64,000 bases of DNA. It comes from Acanthochlamys bracteata (lineage: Eukaryota; Streptophyta; Magnoliopsida; Pandanales; Velloziaceae). The position numbers and the translations under genes were made by a program. This document shows, piece by piece, positions 44,774 through 56,349 of the stretch. Position 1 is the first letter of the stretch. The number at the start of each line of letters is the position of its first letter. The notes beneath the pieces are model-generated. The model was given only the letters and a program-made list of their open reading frames with translations, did no database searches and was not told where the DNA came from. The stretch is from assembly GCA_019914995.1 (NCBI GenBank), contig CM034144.1, positions 5,239,489 to 5,303,488 of the forward strand. The letters are read 5' to 3'.

Positions 44774-46861
44774 ATGAAGGCATGTAACGACCGCCGGAAA
44801 ATTCTAACATTCCCTGCAGTCCAACCATACTCCGGCGCATCTACAGAATCTCTTCTCAACTCTCTAACCGATCTCTGCCGTACAATTCTTCTCCATTACA
44901 TTCACGACCGCCGTCACCGCTACCTTCACCGCCGTTCGTTCCGTGAATCACTTCGTCAAGTAACACTACTTCTCACCTTCTTTGAATCACTAACAGAAGA
45001 AACCAATAACAAACGCCGTCAACTTCCACCGTCAGTAATACTGCCTTTAACGGAACTCCATGTAACGCTGCAACGTCTCCGTTATCTCCTCGCCGACTTC
45101 TCTCGTCCCGGCGCGACAATATGGTTACTAATGCACTCAGAAACAATAGCTTGCGAGCTTCGCGTTCTTCTCAGAGCTATCGCTACTTGTCTAGACATTT
45201 TGCTTTCTCTGAAAGATATTATTGGTGATGAAGATGTGATTCAAATAGTTCAAATGCAAGCAAGACAGGCATGGAAGCTAAACATTTCAACTGATTCCGA
45301 AGAAGAAAAGCTGGAAACAGAAGTCAAATCGATGATTAAACAGTTGGGTAATGGATTCTCTCCATCAAGAAGGAAGCTTTTTAAAATACTTGACAAGTTG
45401 GAGTTGAAATCTTGGGAAGTTTGCAATGAAGAAGTTCTGTTTCTGGAAGAAGAACTGCCATCTACCTTCATAGAAGAAAACGGCAACGGTGGTTGTGTTG
45501 GTTTTCTCTCTAGTTTGATTGGTTTGATGAGATACTGTCGAGCAGTTGTCTTCTTCGGCGACGGCCCGGTCGAGGGCAAATACAAGCTTCATGAAGCTGT
45601 GGTTGATGAAAAATCGTCTGTTTTTCGCAGCACCAATCCGGAGAGTCTCCGGTGTCCCATATCTCTTGAACTGATGACTGATCCTGTGACAGTGTCCACC
45701 GGGCAGACGTACGACCGGAAATCGATCGAACGGTGGTTGAACTCACAGCAGAGTTCAACTTGTCCGGTCACCGGCGATAAACTTGCCAATGCGGAGCTTC
45801 TTCCCAATTTAACACTCAGGAAGCTTGTGAACAGATTCTGTACTGAATACGGAATCCCGTTAGCAGAACCTGGAAATCAACGGAATCGCGACTTGTCGAA
45901 GACGGAATCCGCCGGAAGCCGAGCTGCAGAGGGAGCTGCACGGATTACAATAAAGTTTCTTGTTGGTAAACTGGATTCAAGATCAGAAGCGGAGAGGAAC
46001 AGAGCAGCTTATGAAATCAGGTTGATGACTAAATCAAGCTTATTCAACAGAGCTTGTTTAGTTGAATCAGGTGCTGTTCCCTTGCTGCTATCTCTGCTTT
46101 GCTCCGGTGACCCGTCGACGCAGGAGAATTGCGTTGCTGCGCTGCTGAATTTGTCGAAGCAGCCGAAAGGCCGAACAGCGATTTTCGAATCCGGTGGATT
46201 GAATCCCGTTTTAAAGGCATTGACAGAGGGCTATAAATTGGATGCCAAGCAGAATGCCGTAGCAATTTTGTTCTACCTTTCATCAAGCGAAGATTGCCGG
46301 AAACAGATAGGTGAAACGCCGGATGCTATACCTGCTATTGTTGATCTCCTGAGAAATGGAACCTATAGAGGAAAGAAGAATGCAATAGTCGCGCTGTTCG
46401 GACTACTATTGCATTCAAACAATCATCAGAAAGTTCTAGCAGCAGACGCAGTTCCGGCGATCACTGGGCTTCTATCCTCCGAAAAAGAGGATCTTGTCAA
46501 TGACGCTGCCGCAGTTCTAGCAAAACTAGCAGACAGGCCGGAAGGAGCAAAAGAAATTGTAACATCTTCAGCAGTACCATTGCTTGTTGAAGTTCTCCGG
46601 AACACCGGGTCCAACTCCGGCAAAGAATACTGTGTTTCCGCATTGCTGTCACTCTGTAACAACGGCGGTTCGAAGGTGATCAGTGTTTTAGAAGAGATGC
46701 ATTCGTTGATGCCGTCGTTGTATAGACTTGTCACTGACGGATCTCCGCAGGCAGGCAAGAAAGCAAGGTCATTGCTCAACCACATTCACCGGTACTTTGA
46801 TCTTGACGGCCCCGTGTTTTTCCGGCCACCGGTTCGAGATCGAATGGTTCATGCCACATGA
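44774..46861 (+). CDS. U-box E3 ubiquitin ligase with ARM repeats, PUB18/19 type
   Basis: An intronless gene of 695 residues encoding an E3 ubiquitin ligase. The N-terminal 250 residues form the plant UND region. The U-box is at about 288-362, starting LRCPISLELMTDPVTVSTGQ and containing TYDRKSIERWL, STCPVTG and LPNLTLRKLV, the E2-docking fold. Armadillo repeats fill about 385-675 (for example LVESGAVPLLLSLL, ENCVAALLNLS, DAIPAIVDLLRNG, NDAAAVLAKLADRPEG) and bind substrates. Length and layout match Arabidopsis PUB18/PUB19 (about 690 residues), which act in ABA and drought responses. An ABRE and a TATA box lie just upstream. The frame is uninterrupted and GC content is higher than in the surroundings, so it looks functional. 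The nearest alternative is another PUB-ARM paralogue. Confidence 0.95.
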   Translation: MKACNDRRKILTFPAVQPYSGASTESLLNSLTDLCRTILLHYIHDRRHRYLHRRSFRESLRQVTLLLTFFESLTEETNNKRRQLPPSVILPLTELHVTLQRLRYLLADFSRPGATIWLLMHSETIACELRVLLRAIATCLDILLSLKDIIGDEDVIQIVQMQARQAWKLNISTDSEEEKLETEVKSMIKQLGNGFSPSRRKLFKILDKLELKSWEVCNEEVLFLEEELPSTFIEENGNGGCVGFLSSLIGLMRYCRAVVFFGDGPVEGKYKLHEAVVDEKSSVFRSTNPESLRCPISLELMTDPVTVSTGQTYDRKSIERWLNSQQSSTCPVTGDKLANAELLPNLTLRKLVNRFCTEYGIPLAEPGNQRNRDLSKTESAGSRAAEGAARITIKFLVGKLDSRSEAERNRAAYEIRLMTKSSLFNRACLVESGAVPLLLSLLCSGDPSTQENCVAALLNLSKQPKGRTAIFESGGLNPVLKALTEGYKLDAKQNAVAILFYLSSSEDCRKQIGETPDAIPAIVDLLRNGTYRGKKNAIVALFGLLLHSNNHQKVLAADAVPAITGLLSSEKEDLVNDAAAVLAKLADRPEGAKEIVTSSAVPLLVEVLRNTGSNSGKEYCVSALLSLCNNGGSKVISVLEEMHSLMPSLYRLVTDGSPQAGKKARSLLNHIHRYFDLDGPVFFRPPVRDRMVHAT

Positions 46862-47088
46862 ACCAGTTTCCCCACAAAATCAGTTGAAACAGATTAGAGC
46901 AGTTAAAACCAGTTCTTCTCATTCTTTTTGATATATTTGCTTGTGATCTTCGCTCAAGTTTTAACGAGCAGGATCACTAATACTAGTTCTTTCAAATTCA
47001 TTTATGTACATAGAGATAAATTGGAGTATACTAATCCTCTATATTGTTTTGTTGTATTATAAATAAGATTTGATTTACAGATCAATGC

Positions 47089-47094
47089 AATAAA
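47089..47094 (+). terminator. Poly(A) signal candidate for the U-box gene
   Basis: AATAAA in ATGCAATAAACTT lies about 230 bp after the stop codon, preceded by TTGTATTATAAATAAG. This is a plausible near-upstream element for plant 3'-end formation. Confidence 0.4.
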
Positions 47095-48420
47095 CTTTTG
47101 CTGTAATCTTTTTCCTTACCTGCAAAGTTTGGAGATGCCCATGCCTTCTCCATTGAGGGCAGCAAATTCGCCCTGTTTTGAGCAGCAAATTCCAAAATAT
47201 AACTAATCCTGGAAAGAAGTTTGGCCTCTTAAGTTCAAAACAAAACGCTATACTTTCCAAAATCCATCTTCAAACAGTTAGTAAAATGAACGACAGTTAG
47301 GTAAACGGTCTTTTCTTTTACCATCTTCTCTAGTGGCATACGACCTTGAACATTTATATTTATGGCTCCTACCTGAAGTGATTTGAAGAAGTCTGATAAC
47401 CTTGCTTCAACATAGCACCGAGGGTACATGTTTAAGAAGACTATATGTTAAGTTTGTAGCCAGCAATGCATGACAACCCATAAATGGTGTGGAAGTGATT
47501 CATATTCATTCATGCATACTTTCCCACAAATGTTTCTGGCAAATTCCTATTAACTGAACTGCAAAGTTCATAGCACATACTGCTATGCTGCCTTAACAGG
47601 TACAAAAAAACTCGCAACGGATAAGTAATGAGCAAAGAAATGTCTTTAATTACCTAAAATGTTAGTCAGGCCTGGTTCTTCAATATCTGATTGTGAAATG
47701 ATTCATCTCACAATAAGGTGCAATTAAAATTAGTTGGAGATGTATAGTTTTAGAATCACCGACAATCAGGAACAAAATGAGGACAGACTGTTGGTCAGTT
47801 GGGACTACATGATTGTGAAATATGTCGTCTCTAAGTATGTTGCAATTAATAGGAGATGTCTGATTGTGGACATACCCAGTTCCCAGTATCTAAACACTAG
47901 AAGGAGATGTTCAATTTTGCCAAAAGAGAACTCCTACAATATGGCAGTTACTGGTGAAGATATTGAGGAAATGAACAAGAAAGAGTACCTTAAATAACCA
48001 GAAATAAAGAAATGTTAACACCTACCGATAGAACTGATGCAGACAGTAGTTTGTTGATGAAAAACTTGACAGACTTGGTGAGTATTCCAACTGATATTCA
48101 GTGAGTATTTAGCAATAACACATCTGAGTGACAATTAAAGCTTATGCATTGAAAATATCCAATGTACTACTTTGAGAGGGCAATATAGAGAAAAAAGGCT
48201 CATTCCAAAAGTTTCATCCAAGAAATAACTACTATTACATTAACAGAAAAACCGTAAAGGCAACACGTAGATGAATTTGCACGGCTTAACGAACTGTTAA
48301 ACTACCGTGAAAATTTCCAGTTCAATCTTTAAAGAACAGTGCGAGTTGAAGCTTATATATGAGATCTGTGAGAGCTCATATATAAGATTACGTTCATAGA
48401 GCTCGAAAACAAGAAAGAAT
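47095..48420. other. No recognised gene; one possible minus-strand exon
   Basis: On the minus strand, 47429-47374 encodes MYPRCYVEARLSDFFKSLQ and then meets a plausible donor CAG|GTAGGA at 47373. The peptide looks protein-like but I do not recognise it, and no partner exon is visible. A plus-strand frame of 87 codons at 47734-47997 contains degenerate internal repeats (ATGATTGTGAAAT / TGATTGTGGACAT) and is probably not a gene. Otherwise nothing is seen. Confidence 0.35.
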
Positions 48421-48596
48421 GCGCTCATATTGTGCACACAGAGCTCATAAACAAGAAAGCATTGATCGCCTTAATCACAAAAGCCTTGCAAAGTTACCAA
48501 GCTACGTTGCCTCACATGCAACAAGCTAGCAATTTCTCTAATAAATGCCTCAGCGGGACCGTTTTCGATGAGGTCCTTTATGGCAGCATGCCAACT
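48421..48596 (-). pseudogene. Protein kinase N-lobe fragment (broken)
   Basis: The minus strand encodes a piece of a receptor-like kinase N-lobe: EAFIREIASLLHVRQRSLVT, then LQGFCD, a stop, and GDQCFLVYELC. This matches the helix C to hinge segment (FxxEv...L.HxNLVxLxGFC...FLVYE) of plant receptor kinases. The in-frame TAA and the absence of any other kinase subdomain around it mark it as a pseudogene fragment. It is a different part of the fold from the fragment at 6037-6186. Confidence 0.6.
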
Positions 48597-48619
48597 ACTT
48601 GAAAGCTCACCTTTCTACA

Positions 48620-49442
48620 TCTTACCTGAGAACATTTCCAAAGACATGAGAAGTCCCGTCCCAACTAAGTAACAAACTCGCAAAAGATGAAGACTGATGT
48701 AAATTGATGAACAAGGTGAAGGACAGGGGATGAACAAGGAAGAAGCAATGAGAACAAGGTAGGGGAATAGATGATATTAGGTAAAAGGTGAAGAACAATC
48801 TCGTATGCCCCATTGCTAAGGCATAACTCTTTATTTATAGCTAGAGAGTTTCAATTTAATTGAAACTTTCTATAATGTAAACACTTCACAAGGAGGTTTA
48901 TTAAAATTTAAACATAATTTCTAAGAGTCCCTAAAGGGCCAACCTATTCAAATGATAGCACAGGGCGTCTGGAAACCTTCTAGGCGCCCCATGCTGCGCC
49001 TGGGTCAACATTTGAATGGTGACCCATCACAATAATTTGCCGCCAAGAACACCATTTTGAATGGTGTCCTTGTTGCCATCAGCTGCATTTGTTCCTAACC
49101 ACCTTCTGCATGCCCCGCCAAGGATTCTTGTCTTCCAATCCTCCTGGCATGCACCCTGGACAAGTTTGACACCTCGTCGCCGGCCTCCGGATCCGACGAG
49201 GTTTGTCACCATATTTCTTCTTTCTGTTTTGGTATTCCCTGTTTCCAGCTGCCTTTGTCTTCCCATATCCTTGCTGTCTGTAGAGAGACTCTCCAATTCA
49301 TCCTCCCTTATTCTCCCCTACGTATCAAAGACTCATTTCTAAGTTGTTTTTATTAGAAGCACCGTTCTTAGCAAATGATTTTCTAGCTTCAAAAAAATTT
49401 GTTAGACTACTAAATTTGCCATCCATGCTCACTATCACGGTA
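48620..49442 (-). mobile_element. Possible LTR-like segment, minus strand (low confidence)
   Basis: On the minus strand this has a palindrome (TTTCAATTAAATTGAAA), then CTATAAATAAAG as a TATA-like site, then a pyrimidine-rich leader. That resembles an LTR U3/R region, and a similar layout occurs at 3085-3300. The plus-strand 49027-49340 part is GC-richer and has no recognised coding content. Ends, target duplication and partner LTR were not found. Confidence 0.3.
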
Positions 49443-52285
49443 TGACTATTTTGACTTTTTTAATCCTCATTACCTTAGTAAATACTTTCTACGTAAATAA
49501 AATATCTTATTTATAAGAAGGTATACGGTATGGTAGAATATTCTAAACACTTCAAATATTTTGTTATAAGTTTAGAATATCTTAAAGAATTCTGTAAATC
49601 GGTTGAATATTTTGAAAGGTAGAGATTTTTATATAAAAACTCTCTGAATCTAATGTTCTCTATCGTCCGATCAAAATAATCTCCACGTCTATTAAAGAGA
49701 TAGAGTGGGTATAAATAAGAGGCAAGGATCTCATTTGGGATCATCAAGAAAAAACTTCGTAAGCAAATTTTTGTATTGTAATAAAGAATTCTTTGCAAGT
49801 TCTCTTCAAGTGTGTTTCTTACTATCCTTCTTCCCTCAAGCTCATACAAACTTTTTTAACTATCTTTAATAGCTCATTTAGCATATAAGATTGACTTAGC
49901 CATACAAGATGTGACTAAGTGCTGTACTGATTAAGATAAAACTACAGGTCCATGATAAGTGGTATAAAAATCAGATTCTGTCAAACAGAATGACAAGCGG
50001 AAACGATGTTATCATTCACAAGAGAAAAAAAATTGAAAGGAAAGCTCCCGAAATCAGTCCATAACGTAAAGAGAAGTCTAAAGACGTAATGGCATACGTG
50101 AATGAAAGGCTTGTTAGGGTGGAGCTTACTACGGCCAATTGGGTGGACCAGTTCGAGAAGGTCGAGAAAGAATAAAAGAGCTTCGTCGAAAAATGCAAGG
50201 CGTCTTGAACGTAGTATTCGAATCATGCTCTCGTCATGTTAAGGCACTTTAAAATTCTCTCCTTAGTGATATGGATGCTCTTAGAAAGAAAGTTGCGATT
50301 CTTATGGAAGAGGTCCCAAAGTTGGACAACAAGTTGAGTGTTGTCCGAGTGGAATGAACACTTTATAAATTGGCTGTTATACAAGGGGGAGTGTTTGCTG
50401 TACCCTCAATATGAACTCCTTCGAAGTAGAATGTTTCTAAATCTAAGGCATATAAGGGGGCGCGAAATGCTAAAAAGATTGACAACTTTCTATGAAGTTT
50501 GGAGCAACTCTTTAGAAGTACCGGCATTACGGATGATTCAGGTAAGTTTGACCATGCCACTTTTTATCTTAAGATACTATAATAATTAAGTGAAGGATGA
50601 GGCATGCCGAGAACGAGAGAGGACTTATACTATTGTTATTTAGGAGGAGTTTAAGAGAGAACTGAAACGGTAATTCTTTCCGGTGAATGCCGAGAACATG
50701 TAAGGGCAAAACTTTATTGCTTGACACATCGGGACAGTATAAGAGACTACGTAAAGGAGTTTTCAGAGTTGATCTTGCAGATTCTTGATTTTTCAGAAAA
50801 TAATGTCGTTTTTGCTTTCATGAACGGATTACAAATATGGGTAAGATTAGCTCTCCAATGTAAAGGATTTTAAATCTCAACTCTGCGATTGTCATATCCA
50901 AGTCTTATAGAATTTCAACTGCCCAAAAAGAATAAGCCTCATAGAGAGTACAAAGATAACAGTGGAGGAGATGATCACCAATCTAATGAGGCACAACATG
51001 ACTTGATAAAATCGATAGAGGCTCCAATAGAAGCTAAGAAATGGTAATAATTGAGAAAATAATAAGCCACCATTAAAATGCTTCTTTGGTGATAGACTAT
51101 ATTTGGTTAAAGAGTGCCTAAAACGAAGTAAGCTTTCATAATGAAAGCAATGGATGAGCCACAAGAGCAACCTAAAGTGGTAATAATGGGTTATTTACAA
51201 TTCCTCTATTTCGTCAAATCTAACGAAGATGTGACGCGACGTGAAATGAATCATCGATCGTACGTGATGGCAAAAATTAATGGACAAAAGGTATGCGCTT
51301 GATGATACAGGGGCTACCAACAACTTTCTTGAGGAGAAGGTAGCCAAAAGACTTGGCATCAAATACGAAACGGGATGATGATAGTTTAAACAAGCCAACT
51401 CCGAACCCAAATCAATTTTATGAGTTGTTCATGGAGTGAAGACACGCATAGATGAGTGGTCCGGCCTTTTGTACTTTTCTGTTGTAGATATGGATGATAT
51501 TTCGATAGTTTTTGGAATAAAATTCATTGATCATGTGAAAGCCGTACATATTTTCTTTACCAATTCTATGTGGACCTTAGATGTAGAAAATATCTTTATG
51601 GTATTTTTGTCGCGGGAAGAGAATGTTCAAGTCAAAACTTTCTGCCATGCAATTCTGGAAACAAGCTACCCACTGAGAAAAGCTGCCAAAATAAATCAAA
51701 AGAGCCAAGTTAAAGAAGTCGCCACACAATAAGAAGAAAGAAGGAATTCTGCAACAGCTCTACACATCTGCGATGAGGGCATCGCAAAATAGATGGAAAA
51801 CATATCACAGTATTGCTATTTTGACTTTCTTTCCATCCTCATTACTTTGGGAGAATATTTGTTGGTTAGGTATAATATCTTGTATATAAAATAGGTCTAT
51901 GATATGGTATAATATTTTAGACATTTATGATATTTTGGTATAAGTCTAAAATAGTTTAAATAATACTCTAAACCGGTTAGAATTTTGAGAGGCGGAGATT
52001 TTTATTTAAAAACTTTTTGGATCAAATATTCTTCACTGCTGATCAAATTAATCTCCGCCAAAACCCTCATTTGGGATCACCAATAAAAAGCTTTATAAGC
52101 TTGTATTGTAATAAAGAATTATTTCAAAACTCTCTTGTACTTTTTATTTCTCTTCTTCTCTCTAAGTCCATACAAAATTTTTTAGTTATCTTTAATAATT
52201 CATTTAAAATAAGAGACTAACTTAACTATAAAAAATGTGACTAAATACCGCAAGAACAAAAATAGAACTACGTAGCCCGACGTCA
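49443..52285 (+). mobile_element. Small Ty3/gypsy-type element with gag-protease only (TR-GAG-like)
   Basis: Two direct LTRs of about 500 bp (about 49443-49952 and 51814-52285) share CTATTTTGACTTTYTTWATCC-like starts, GAGATTTTTATWTAAAAACT, CTCATTTGGGATCA and TTGTATTGTAATAAAGAATT. A primer-site-like TGGTAT lies just after the left LTR. The 1.85-kb interior holds gag remains (about 50000-50870) and a retropepsin region (about 51290-51720) with DTGATNNF and a WSG...DMDDISIVFG tract. There is no reverse transcriptase, RNase H or integrase. Such gag-only or gag-protease elements are non-autonomous. It is a fossil with several breaks. LTR divergence of about 20% makes it one of the oldest elements here. 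Ends are approximate. Confidence 0.75.
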
Positions 52286-52732
52286 TGTTAGGGGGCAGCA
52301 ATTTATTGTAAAATGTAAATTCCTTAACCTCCAATCTTTTCCTTATTTGAGGTTTATTTTTGAAGTGCTACAAGCATATAGCGAACTGTCAAATCAGCTC
52401 GAAAATGGAAATTTTTAATGTCTCGAATGAAGGAAATTTGCAACATCATCTTCTTGACTTTAATAGTACTCTTATTATTGGCTTAATCTGACAATTTTCC
52501 AAAGCATGAAATGCCTTCTTTGCGCCGGTGTATAGTGAAACCATATTACTTTTAAGGAACTAAACATTTTATAATAATGGTAACCAATATTGCATAGCTG
52601 ATCTTATAAGCATAAAAACCCATCTTGTTATCAAAACATAACAGTATCATATAGCATAAAAACTATTCTTTCTTGCTGCCTTTTCTTCCTAATCCTTCTC
52701 TCCCTTATCAGAATTATCTCCTTCACTATTTT
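52286..52732. other. No recognisable gene
   Basis: The TFIIF-alpha reading lost at 52733 would continue here on the minus strand, but I could not find its acidic or winged-helix parts. The stretch is AT-rich without other signals. Confidence 0.4.
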
Positions 52733-53349
52733 TCAATTTTTTGGACGAGCATGAACAAGTTCACAGGCACCATCATCACTCTTTTTTTCACTAAAAGCAA
52801 CTGGTCCATTAGTTACCGCTTTCATCATCCATCGCACATATCCAGTTGCGTTATTCCTCCTCTTGCTCACCTTCTCTTCAGCCTCCTCAAGAGTAAGCTG
52901 TTTGTATTGTGCAATCTTATTGAAATTGTACCTGGGTAGTATAACATCTATCATCAAATACTCAAACAAATGGAGTACTCTTAGTTAGCTAACTTAACCT
53001 AAATAAGATGCATTCTTGTTGCATATGTAGATAAAACCATTGAGCAAATAATTCCATAGCATAAACCAAGAACCAGCAGGAGAAGCGACTAACTCTTTCC
53101 CATGCATCACCAGGAGATAATAAGCTGCTAATTGTGCACCCTCTATTTGACCTTGATACTGGTACCAGCCAGTTTCATCCTCCAAATCCAGGGCTTGTTT
53201 CTGTACTGTCCTGCATTCATTTCATTTGAAGATTACATTTGATTGGTGAATTTAGATGAAAAAAAATAAAGATAATCACATTCCTGAAGTGGCACAAATG
53301 CATATTAAAGAAAACATACAAAGAGAATAAGTACAAGAAAAGTGACATG

Positions 53350-54085
53350 CACGAACAGAGCAGTTCTGCCTGCAGGTATGTATGCATCCACGCACACAAA
53401 AAGTATAGATGCACAAGACAAGCAGTACCTTAAATAGGAAATTTTATGAGTCTTATACACAAGACTGCCAGTAACAAAAGTATCATGTTTCAAGTCCATG
53501 TTGATGCAGTGCGTGTCAAGATGCTGCAAACTTTTGGTGTTTTATTAGAATTATAATTAATTATAGTTTGAAGTATGTTCTATTAGAAATCATAGAGATT
53601 ATGAGTCTACTTATATGCTTGTAAGCCTAATGGCAAAGATAGATTTGAAGTTGAATAAACTTGAAACTTCTCTCTCTTTATTATCATGGTTTGGTATTCC
53701 TTAGAAATCAACGAATTTTGATGCCTAACTGTTCTGGTATTCAGTAAGAATCAGCAGAGCATTTAGAAGCCTTTTATTCTGTTATTCTTAGAATCAACAG
53801 AATAATAGAATAGCTAGAGTTATCTCTAATTATTTTTATATCAGCAATAATATCTCTTATTGTTGAATATCTTATTTTGGCTTTCGCTACATCAATGTTC
53901 CTCTAAGATATCAAAGAATATTTTCAATGCATCCTGCAAAAATATCCTGCATGCAGGTACCAGTGCAGGCACTCACCCACAAGTGTAATGCACAAAAAAA
54001 AGATAGTAGAAATGTTTTCTGTAAGACTGCCAAATACCAGCAAATGATGTTTTCATGTCCATGTTCGTCTAGGATATGAAGTAAA
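53350..54085. repeat. Diverged tandem duplication within the TFIIF-alpha intron
   Basis: 53350-53525 and about 53930-54085 share GCCTGCAGGTATGTATGCAT / CCTGCATGCAGGTACCAGTG, AGACTGCCA and CATGTCCATGTT-type blocks in the same order, indicating an old duplication. The insertion at about 53537-53895 now separates the copies. Confidence 0.5.
53537..53895. mobile_element. Solo-LTR-like insertion in the intron
   Basis: A roughly 350-bp AT-rich segment separates the duplicated intron blocks. It begins near TGTTTTATTAGAATTATAAT and ends near CTTTCGCTACA, giving TG...CA-type ends like small copia LTRs. No 5-bp target duplication could be matched, so this is tentative. Confidence 0.35.
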
Positions 54086-56349
54086 AAATTTAGCAAGTGT
54101 AAAGGTAGGTAATGTGTAGATATTGTCTCAAACTCAGATGTTTATGTTCAATACGGATATGTTTCAATAGTGTTTGCTCCGCTAATTAATCTTTAGAGAG
54201 ACTATAGATGTGGGTTTCAAACAAGGGTTAGCATACACCAAGTTTAGAGAGAGAGAGAGAGTTTAGGGTATACATAATTGCATGTAAGTCCCTCATAACT
54301 GATCATAGATAGAAGAGGTTGTTATGTTTGCAATTAGACAAAGTCGATCATTACTTCTATCCATTTTCTATACCAGAAACGTCCTCTGGAACAAAAACTC
54401 CTATGACCAACAAGCTACACCTACTCTAGGATAGAATTCAAAATAAGAAAATGTGAGTACCCAATAACCAACCTTGCCATGCTCTACAACCACGATTAAC
54501 GTGTCTAATATAGTATCTAGCACTGATAGTGATACTACAGTAGCAGTCCAAACAAGACCAAACAATCCAACAGAAAACACAAACTAATTGCACAACTAGC
54601 AAAATCCGAAAACATACAGAAATTTCTTCAATCCCAATGTGAATCATTATTCCGCCATAAGGTCTATAGAGAAACATTCACAACTACATCATTGCATGCT
54701 TATCCAAATATAAATGAACAAAGATATATAAAAAGCACCTGTACACATATCCAATACAAAATTACCCACTCATTTTACCTCTCAAAATTTAATTTTTATT
54801 TAGAAAAGATTTAAAAACGGTAGACCATCACTCACCTGGCTCCTTTGTAGCGCTTCCTTGTGAAGAGACAACATATTCTCTGAGATTTTCTTCTTTTAAA
54901 AGCAGGTAAGCCAGTGGCAAATCTACCAATGTAAAAAGTCTTGTCTGAACTAGCATTTGCAAACATTATGCAAAGGTGAATGCCCACAACAATGACAAAG
55001 AGCGCAATCAAGTAAATCCATTCACAAGCATCCAAAACCAAACCCAATTGGGACATATCTCGCATGTCAGATTAAACACAGAAATAATGGTGTGCTTACT
55101 AAAGTATACCATATCAGTCTCCTGCACTGAATGCATGGACAGAAAGTGGGATTCTTCTTTATAATAGAAATCAATGAACAATCTAGAGGATAGACATGAT
55201 CGTAAATGCAGAGTTGCAATTACTTTGCACCTTCAAGTATTTCATACAATTTTCTCTCCTTGTTTTGTATTCTAGAAAGCCAACACACAAAATAAGTAGA
55301 ACAAATATGCATCTACGAGGCATATTTAGCGTACAGACCCCACTACTTCAAAACTGAATTGAAATGTTTGTCATGTGAAAGAAAAGAAGGTCTGATTACT
55401 GATGTGCATTAGCCACAATTGGGTTCAGAATAAGAAGATTTATCTAGCATGGTAACATTTATGGCACGCACTTGTTCACCGCACCATCTTGAATCCTTCA
55501 TTTATAGTAGAGAATTGCTCTTTGAACTTTCTTCTTTAATTAGCAACCAAATTTGACTGAAGAACAATGAGTAGGAATCTGCTTCCTTTCATACATAAAA
55601 GAGTATGGCTCACAACCCAGAAAAAGAAACATCCTTATTTTGATAAGTATCTGAGAATCTCGTGTACAACAATTACTTGGGGATAAAAGCTGCTTATCGA
55701 TGTCTCAAAGTACTTCTACAGTCTACATGTTTTTTCATATAGCAATGCAATGATCTATTGCTCAATCAATTAAATTTCTAGACAAACACGTAAAGGAGCA
55801 AAACAAACATAAATTAACTTACACTTCTATCATGGGAAAGATGTATAATTACTATTACCACATCAAGATTATCCAGAAAGCCAAGAGAATGAGAACTGTT
55901 GTTTTAACATAATAATCTCATAAAATACAACTAGTTTCAAACATGCTCGTGATCCTAACCAACAACAATCTCAAAAAGGAACCAAACAATTTCAACAAAT
56001 CAAATCAAAGTATAGGCAATTCTTTAAAAGAATTAAAAGAAAATAAGGATCACTATTAGCGATATTACCCTAATCAGATTGCGGAGAATTTGCAACAGAT
56101 AGCACAAGCGGCGCGTGAGACGGTAGCGGCTTTGCCACAGGATTGACTCAGAGCATGTGCTTCCAATCGGTGCCGTAGAGATCAGTCGGCGATCCGCAGC
56201 GCTTACACTTGGGTTTCAACACCAAATCAACCATCTTGGTGCTATTCAAACTGTTGCTGTTCACTGACATCAACGTCGAATTTGAAATTGTAAATGACGG
56301 AATTTCAATGGAATTGGATTGAACTAGACAAGAACGAAACAAGAACAAA

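Larger units (their letters stand above)
52733..56234 (-). pseudogene. TFIIF-alpha (RAP74) pseudogene with introns
   Basis: Minus-strand exons match plant TFIIF large subunit, a general RNA polymerase II initiation factor of about 540 residues. Exon 1 (56234-56069): MVDLVLKPKCKRCGSPTDLY, GTDWKHM, then SCGK...CAIC zinc-ribbon remains and LIR. Exon 2 (about 54985-54836): ASSDKTFYIGRFATGLPAFK and, in another frame, ENMLSLHKEALQRSQ, ending CAG|GTGAGT. Exon 3 (53210-53067): YRNKPW, then, shifted, EDETGWYQYQGQIEGAQLAA to PAGS. Exon 4 (52931-52733): YNFNKIAQYKQLTLEEAEEK to NGPVAF, then a stop. Frameshifts interrupt exon 1 (at least two), exon 2 and exon 3. The exon segment with VTDTLRE and the whole C-terminal half are missing. 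Retained introns show it arose by DNA duplication, not by retroposition. A functional copy must exist elsewhere. Confidence 0.9.

Noticed and set aside
45250-46785. Several minus-strand open frames of 70-120 codons under the U-box gene
   Set aside because: They are antisense shadows of a well-supported, GC-richer coding sequence.
47734-47997. 87-codon plus-strand frame as a gene
   Set aside because: It contains degenerate internal repeats, has no domain, and has no promoter or splice context.
49438-52290. Target duplication for the gag-protease element
   Set aside because: The five-base flanks (CGGTA and TGTTA at the chosen borders) do not match. The borders are therefore left approximate.
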